Assembly: GCA_937916135.1 (NCBI GenBank)
Contig: CALFTQ010000039.1
Coordinates: 1-19,994, forward strand
Direction: 5' to 3'
DNA: 19,994 bases
Source: an uncultured Verrucomicrobiales bacterium
GTDB lineage: Bacteria > Verrucomicrobiota > Verrucomicrobiia > Verrucomicrobiales > Akkermansiaceae
In this document: positions 17,901 through 19,994 of the stretch, piece after piece
Position numbering within the stretch: the stretch's first letter is position 1
Layout of the letters: each line of letters starts with the position of its first letter
Position numbers and translations under genes: made by a program
Notes under the pieces: generated by a model
Databases searched by the model: none
Told to the model about the DNA's origin: nothing
Seen by the model: the letters and a program-made list of their open reading frames with translations, nothing else

Positions 17901-19428
17901 GGTTCAGCAGCACATCGTTATTCCCGCTGCCTTCGATATACAAATCGCCCGCGCCAATCTTGCGCCACTCCCGCATATACTCCGCCGGATTGGTAAGCTG
18001 CAAATGTACCTCTGCCCCCTCATTGATGACATACCCCGCATGGTTGAACAGATTGCTCTCTCCCTCGGCAGAGGAAATGGTAAACTTCCCGCCGTTGAAC
18101 TCAGCATAGCCGATACCAAGATCCACCGTATCATTCAGCACAATGCGGTTCTCTTTTGCCGTGGCATTGAACACCAGATTCTCCGTAAAGAACAAATCCG
18201 CGTTACTCTGCGCCACATAGGATTGATCATAGGCATACCATGCCTGCGTATCTTTCAGCCCGCTCAGGTCTGACCAGGTGTTCAACTCGGATTTAAGCCC
18301 GACGAACGAAACCGTCTCCAGCCCTTCCCCTGTCACAGTACCCAGCCATTTTGTGGTAGTGTTGTTTTTAGTATCCGTCACTGTCTCACCCTGGGTGTTC
18401 ACTGCATTCAGGTACACCTCACTCACCGCCCCCATGTTCACCTGCTTCGTGTAGCGCTCCTCCACCACCTGTTTATCAAAAGTCGTATCTATAACAAAAG
18501 CTGAACCGACCTGCCCGGTCAGCAGCTCGCCTCGGTTCGAGCCTATATACTGGTAGGTGCCCGAGTCCTTATCCCACACATAAAGAGGACTGCCGGAATC
18601 GCCCGGACGACTGACCCAAGTGAGCGGATCAGAGGCATTGATACCACCGGCGTTAAAATACTCCTGCGAATAAAAGCCGGTAGTACCGGCGTACCCAGCA
18701 GCCCCCGACACAATGCCACCGATGACATAATTGTATGCCGAGATAAGTTGCGATGCATTGTTAGGATACGACCTATCAACCAGTGTCGTTGTATTGTATG
18801 TGGAGCGCCACTGCTGCCCGCTGCCGGCGTGGTAATAGGTCAGGCTGCCCAGATCCTTGCCTGCCGTATCATACAGCTCAGCATATGGCGCATCTGTAAT
18901 CACCTTGCTCAGGCGCATCACGCGGTGATCTGTTGCATTGCCAATTGAAGTAGACAACGCATGGCTGAACACATTCGAATTCCAGCGAGAGTCCCCCACC
19001 CCCTCTCCCAGCTCAATACCCTTGTATTTCACAGCATTCTCCATCCCTATCCCGTACACCTTGTTGCTGAACCACGAATCGAACGTATAGTTGTGAGCCA
19101 CAGTAGCAATGGCTGAGGGAGAAATGGCCGCGCAGGTTGCCACATGGTAGGTGCTGCCGAAATCGATCATACCATGCGGCATGACATAGGTCTGCTGCCC
19201 GCCCGTGTAGGTGATAGTCACGCCCCCTTCCTGCTGACGGATATACTGCAGCAACGCATTGGCGCTCTCCATGGTCTTGTAGCGCCCTGCATTCTGCCCA
19301 AAATCCGTGTAGGTTATCAGCGTGGCATCACTATGCATAATACCTGCCTGCGCAGGCACATTGCCCACAAGTGCAGCAAACATGGCATATATTGCCGAGC
19401 GGAGAGAAAGAGGAAGATGCAGTTTCAT
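11965..19428 (-). CDS. Giant S6-family serine peptidase with beta-helix passenger and PEP-CTERM tail (2487 aa)
   Basis: Paralogue of, and upstream neighbour to, the 3780-aa gene. The signal peptide runs from MKLHLPLSLR to a likely AQA cleavage site near residue 28. The S6-type peptidase domain has an inferred triad of His112 (SPSAIATVAHN), Asp167 (ATDHRVMRLSKVITDAP) and Ser278 (GDSGSP). Residues about 487-566 match the S6 passenger (EWRKIGAGDLYIEG, LDMNGNSM). In both proteins a block around HEDDWHYADAAMNVTV / FELGSHARL follows. The beta-helix region carries one W-x-G boundary (Trp1535), an internal duplication (about residues 1785-1925 and 2002-2138) and a PATR-like repeat (GEGTLVLTKANTY). 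The tail (nt 11968-12039) is VPEPTTATLSLLALA then a short stretch and RRRRK. There is no beta-barrel. The start at 19428 is chosen from the signal peptide and from a promoter lying inside the longer frame. Likely an exported, surface-sorted protease; substrate unknown. Confidence 0.9.
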   Translation of the reverse strand: MKLHLPLSLRSAIYAMFAALVGNVPAQAGIMHSDATLITYTDFGQNAGRYKTMESANALLQYIRQQEGGVTITYTGGQQTYVMPHGMIDFGSTYHVATCAAISPSAIATVAHNYTFDSWFSNKVYGIGMENAVKYKGIELGEGVGDSRWNSNVFSHALSTSIGNATDHRVMRLSKVITDAPYAELYDTAGKDLGSLTYYHAGSGQQWRSTYNTTTLVDRSYPNNASQLISAYNYVIGGIVSGAAGYAGTTGFYSQEYFNAGGINASDPLTWVSRPGDSGSPLYVWDKDSGTYQYIGSNRGELLTGQVGSAFVIDTTFDKQVVEERYTKQVNMGAVSEVYLNAVNTQGETVTDTKNNTTTKWLGTVTGEGLETVSFVGLKSELNTWSDLSGLKDTQAWYAYDQSYVAQSNADLFFTENLVFNATAKENRIVLNDTVDLGIGYAEFNGGKFTISSAEGESNLFNHAGYVINEGAEVHLQLTNPAEYMREWRKIGAGDLYIEGSGNNDVLLNLGGSGKTYLNREGGYAAYNVLVNTGATVVISDAEQIKRDLTFGNRGGTLDMNGNSMVWYTTAEEADSTRAGFSINALTEDALVANYSGSTTLTYKEAGDTTYAGSFADSADSSLKIIYDVAEGTWVLNSIRTNLQHSASGLQVDNGAVVLRGTNTIHGSGSASGRNENRYSHEDDWHYADAAMNVTVTDGGTFELGSHARLTGNVTVASGGTYVMREGVRHTKEYVEGGQVLEDTGKYAAYFGHKGDVVLNGGTFAVQFNEGVDSTTSYAGSVTGTGAMTVDAGTDGGTFAFSGEVADGVSKTLNRGQLQLSGTAAADTTNKWLVNAGGVMVQFENAADTLDVIHTDSSGVIGLTGDTTTQLDLSSHSQLGIGALSGTTVQYGAAGTSEKLSSLNLGGGGTLVVNYALSGSDTLNVDGRGWSSGEVRLANVASGYSGTVNVAGGGGRVLLTTAEDGVFAGATVNINNGGVWQLNETQSAASARTLNVNEGGTLRGKNMVFAGAGTSLELRGSLDYDSFTVQDGATLNLRDGGRLDAENAATISGTGVMRLNRLTLSDKVNLENGGTMYGNGGTIGSGAKVLATAGTGKLNADGGTFNVNGTIGAAEGATLRLENGTFRIYHGNLNADGGTLELATANISLGYLQSNGTQNIGGTLKIAENVTITANQTSTDYQRITHNVNHIHIDDGKSLSITETSNSWAHQWNIGSLTGAGEITWSANPNWYASGTSRMRLTGGNDFSGTLVVKQLYGGWSSLNDYSIQHLELAHDKAAHRMVISLQGDADSHPGLAINTNNAKVAGLEGTANTYLYAGPMKTGWQGGPGSSALNTLTITGDGDYTFNGSIVGDAANGLNIVMNGSGTQTFTKQSNVHDVSALAGKLIFSRAPIVHGEVSIAQGAELTMGRGDYYLDPGQRLNVLAGTAGASATLTNSLVISGGEISFGAFDSTAASLNAVGGVSADAGLQSLGISFTNQNAIQLGTSYLLASGDWSAFEGKITQSERGYLGATLTAGSSGLSAVFSMKEGYGYWEGNADVLQSGAKVVFSGKGDLYTLGVPGSPSINTGLFDVAQDFTINSALSATSLEKYGDGALVVNAAVTSDSMYVQDSASLKGTGQISTGTLEIESGAQVHVEGATLDVQSAIEGEGSLHVGEGGTLQVREATTGSVQLTAGATLATTGAAVATAVTLGATDETSVVTMRFAGNGLRLNGLVAVQGDTALEVQGRGELSFHSEFNNLSSLNLKSGVNLNQTSELRTHLVLDGGTASAKGAKILKGDITVKNGGTFTFASDTGDTSVCDTLDFDASNKTISVSGGTLAFGNTRQTMGGWSLVLSDGATVSGDGGSYNNGKQAALDFNSNNSTIYATSGSSTISATTRLRSGNNLNYDVSEGATLTVSGLIHADGASGKGSITKDGEGTLVLTKANTYANTTTVNEGTLRTATDGALGTSAVVINGGTLELNPTGGDASILKGAVTVNGGELLIKGDNNKVVDTNVTVNAGGTMRFAGSGSDMLDYNQSNKSITVDGGTLDFGNTRQTMGSWGLTLKNGATITGAGGSYGVKYSAALDLNQNFTIRVEDGENTIESNVRMRGGNARTLTFNVSEEASVKMTGRIHADGDDALGHIMKDGSGTVEIASRVTASSLKPKNGELVLSLTAAENVVGMIDGSQGGKATGTVRLAQDVALKVTGQIWGRTGSAIVLEEGSSLTNVADGVIITNHLSMNEASLVNNSNDGEYSVSNSDFELVNGYLKNDSSTSRTLSNKLTNSVIDNASKGGATLTVDNAANNLMGIVAGGGDVTVLNQADLSINLMEIATGRTVGLYTGADASSEKAAVMVSNSATFGAGATLNTACLTIADGTTLDITGLDSGNPVVLNGALTFGNFLKMGENLLASVEALDYGESLALFTGVQGFSLPMLIDSATDVSVQVQASVFFDDMADQNDYFVKYQVIDNVGSLLVVHVPEPTTATLSLLALAGLAARRRRK
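13017..13425 (-). repeat. Internal duplication, copy B (about residues 2002-2138)
   Basis: This segment encodes GGTMRFAGSG, then SNKSITVDGGTLDFGNTRQT, GLTLKNGATITGAGGSYG, a GRIHADGDDALG block and KDGSGTVEI. It pairs in the same order with copy A at 13655-14075. The two copies share an identical 23-bp DNA stretch (13301-13323 and 13937-13959) coding for the GNTRQTMG part. The offset is 636 bp, exactly 212 codons. This is an in-frame duplication of one beta-helix block that has since diverged. Confidence 0.8.
13655..14075 (-). repeat. Internal duplication, copy A (about residues 1785-1925)
   Basis: This segment encodes GGTFTFASDTGD, then SNKTISVSGGTLAFGNTRQT, SLVLSDGATVSGDGGSYN, a GLIHADGASGKG block and KDGEGTLVL. 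It is followed by a PATR-like strand (NTYANTTTVNEGTLRT) that has no counterpart after copy B. See copy B at 13017-13425 for the shared DNA core and offset. Ends are approximate. Confidence 0.8.
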
Positions 19429-19450
19429 ACACAAAAATCTACTATTACCG

Positions 19451-19479
19451 ATACTACGCCTGTCTCCCGGCAAAGTCAA
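19451..19479 (-). promoter_or_regulatory. Sigma-70-type promoter of the 2487-aa gene
   Basis: On the minus strand TTGACT (19479-19474), a 17-nt spacer and TAGTAT (19456-19451) form a near-consensus promoter. The -10 ends 22 nt before the ATG at 19428, which predicts a start near 19444 and a leader of about 15 nt with no Shine-Dalgarno sequence. Both the CTTGAC context and the TAGTATC element match the promoter at 11709-11737, while the spacers differ. This points to conserved control elements, not just a recent copy. Confidence 0.75.
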
Positions 19480-19516
19480 GCATGTTTGCATCTTCCCGAG
19501 TACGAGCGCAGCGAGG

Positions 19517-19568
19517 ATATCGTCTGCACCGCCAGGCGTGGATTTCGTCCGGCGCAGCCGGATATCGT
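19517..19568 (+). repeat. Variable-stem hairpin array with one chimeric unit
   Basis: Linkers ATATCGT (19517-19523), ATTTCGT (19542-19548) and ATATCGT (19562-19568) bracket two units. The second, CCGGC-GCA-GCCGG (19549-19561), is perfect. The first, CTGCACC-GCCA-GGCGTGG (19524-19541), joins what looks like the left half of a CTGC-type unit to the right half of a CCACGCC/GGCGTGG unit. It pairs imperfectly and has a 4-nt centre. Both parental types sit side by side at 93-133 in this window, so it looks like a fusion of two units with loss of the linker between them. Confidence 0.8.
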
Positions 19569-19715
19569 TCCCTATGTCGCACCGCTCAGGCATCCCGCGT
19601 TCATTGGGAACCCCTCCTTCGGAACTGAAGTCCCGTACCCCGACAGAAATTCCCCTGAGCCGCCAGGCGCAGCTGACTCTTTACATTCAAAATCCTACAT
19701 CCAAAATTCAAAATG

Positions 19716-19752
19716 ATGAAGCCCCGAAACCTTTTCGGTTTCGGGGCTTCAT
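19716..19752. terminator. Strong bidirectional intrinsic terminator
   Basis: ATGAAGCCCCGAAACC (19716-19731) and GGTTTCGGGGCTTCAT (19737-19752) form a perfect 16-bp stem around a TTTTC loop. On the plus strand it is followed by a short T-run (TT, then ACCCC). On the minus strand it is followed by a T-rich stretch (TTTTGAATTTTGG). The minus-strand reading is the better terminator and would end a transcript entering from the right of the window, insulating it from the giant-gene promoter at 19451-19479. Confidence 0.8.
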
Positions 19753-19765
19753 TTACCCCTTGTCC

Positions 19766-19865
19766 CGGCGTAGCCCGCAAGGGCGGAGACGGATGGCAGC
19801 TATCTACTCCCGGAGCTCGCGCTGCGAGCGCAGGCCTCGGCGTAGCTGCGTAGCAGCGGAGACGG
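19766..19865. repeat. Second hairpin repeat family: CGGCGTA, variable stem, GGAGACGG (two units)
   Basis: Unit 1 is CGGCGTA (19766-19772), stem GCCC-GCAA-GGGC (19773-19784), GGAGACGG (19785-19792). Unit 2 is CGGCGTA (19838-19844), stem GCTGC-GTA-GCAGC (19845-19857), GGAGACGG (19858-19865). The flanks are identical, while the stems differ and remain self-complementary. Between them is another hairpin, GCTCGC-GCT-GCGAGC (19815-19829), with different flanks. On the minus strand both units are preceded by AGCTG[T/C]C, so each belongs to a longer direct repeat of roughly 45 nt. TGTCCCG (19761-19767) and CGGGACA (19870-19876) could also pair and enclose the whole block. Confidence 0.75.
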
Positions 19866-19934
19866 GTCGCGGGACAGCTTTTGCCTTGGGCTTCCCAATA
19901 GGTGGCTCTTTGCGCTGCCCCTGCTCTATAGGAA

Positions 19935-19985
19935 ACGAAATCCAGCCTGCGGCTGGTCGAAATCCGGCCCTTGGCCGGACGATAT
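19935..19985 (-). repeat. Variable-stem hairpin array, opposite orientation
   Basis: Linkers ACGAAAT (19935-19941), TCGAAAT (19957-19963) and ACGATAT (19979-19985) are reverse complements, or one-base variants, of the AT[A/T]TCGT linker. They bracket two perfect hairpins, CCAGCC-TGC-GGCTGG (19942-19956) and CCGGCC-CTT-GGCCGG (19964-19978). The following CCTC also follows the reversed unit at the left end (287-290). Confidence 0.85.
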
Positions 19986-19994
19986 CCTCACTTC

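Larger units (their letters stand above)
19429..19994. other. Gene-free right-hand region with promoter, terminator and hairpin repeats
   Basis: I see no supportable gene in these 566 nt. In order they hold the promoter of the 2487-aa gene (19451-19479), a three-linker hairpin array (19517-19568), a half copy of the intergenic palindrome (about 19625-19642), a short direct repeat ATTCAAAAT (19685-19693 and 19706-19714), a strong terminator (19716-19752), two units of a second hairpin family (19766-19865) and two reversed units of the first family (19935-19985). Open frames crossing this area lack any recognisable protein and run through these structures. Confidence 0.7.

Noticed and set aside
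19429..19593. N-terminal extension of the 2487-aa protein to an upstream ATG at 19593
   Set aside because: The 55 extra codons run through the hairpin repeat array and the promoter, and precede the conserved MKLHLPLSLR signal peptide.
19790..19812. 5S rRNA 3' end on the minus strand (GGGAGTAGATAGCTGCC resembles the usual end of 5S)
   Set aside because: The rest of a 5S gene is missing: no GAACTC..GAAG-like loop and no matching 5' helix. The sequence is explained by the AGCTG-containing hairpin repeat family.

Overview
The window most likely comes from Akkermansia or a close relative (Verrucomicrobiota). The reasons are the C-terminal signature shared by both giant proteins (PEP-[AT]-TATLSLLALA followed by an RRRRK tail), which I recognise as the Akkermansia style of PEP-CTERM sorting signal, the shared MKLHLPLSLR signal-peptide start, and intergenic regions full of short hairpin repeats. 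The genus call rests on recall, not a search.

Layout. At the left edge (1-65, + strand) are the last 20 codons of infA (translation initiation factor IF-1). Positions 66-346 are a gene-free, convergent intergenic region packed with small hairpins. From 347 to 19428 the minus strand is almost entirely two giant genes in tandem: an upstream gene (19428 down to 11965, 2487 aa) and a downstream gene (11689 down to 347, 3780 aa). A 275-nt gap separates them. It holds a perfect 15-bp palindrome and the promoter of the second gene. Positions 19429-19994 hold no gene that I can see. They contain the promoter of the first giant gene, a strong bidirectional terminator and two families of hairpin repeats.

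The two giant genes are paralogues. Each has a signal peptide, an S6-type serine peptidase domain (the IgA1-protease/SPATE family) with an apparently intact His/Asp/Ser triad and GDSGSP motif, a conserved S6-passenger-like segment, a very long Gly/Ser/Thr/Asn/Ala-rich beta-helix region with autotransporter-associated (PATR-like) repeats, and a PEP-CTERM tail. Neither has the C-terminal beta-barrel that exports S6 proteases in Proteobacteria. They therefore look like S6 passengers moved onto an exosortase-type sorting route. The larger protein carries two extra cassettes of about 594 residues in the middle.

Each giant gene has its own near-consensus promoter (TTGACA or TTGACT, 17 bp, TAGTAT). 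The -10 lies so close to the ATG that the predicted 5' leader is only about 12-16 nt, with no visible Shine-Dalgarno sequence. The genes are thus probably transcribed separately, but in the same way.

The most unusual non-coding feature is a family of hairpins whose 5-8 bp stems differ from unit to unit but stay self-complementary. They have mostly 3-nt loops and are joined by a constant linker, AT[A/T]TCGT. It occurs in both orientations at both ends of the window. A second family with the same logic (CGGCGTA, variable stem, GGAGACGG) lies at the right end.
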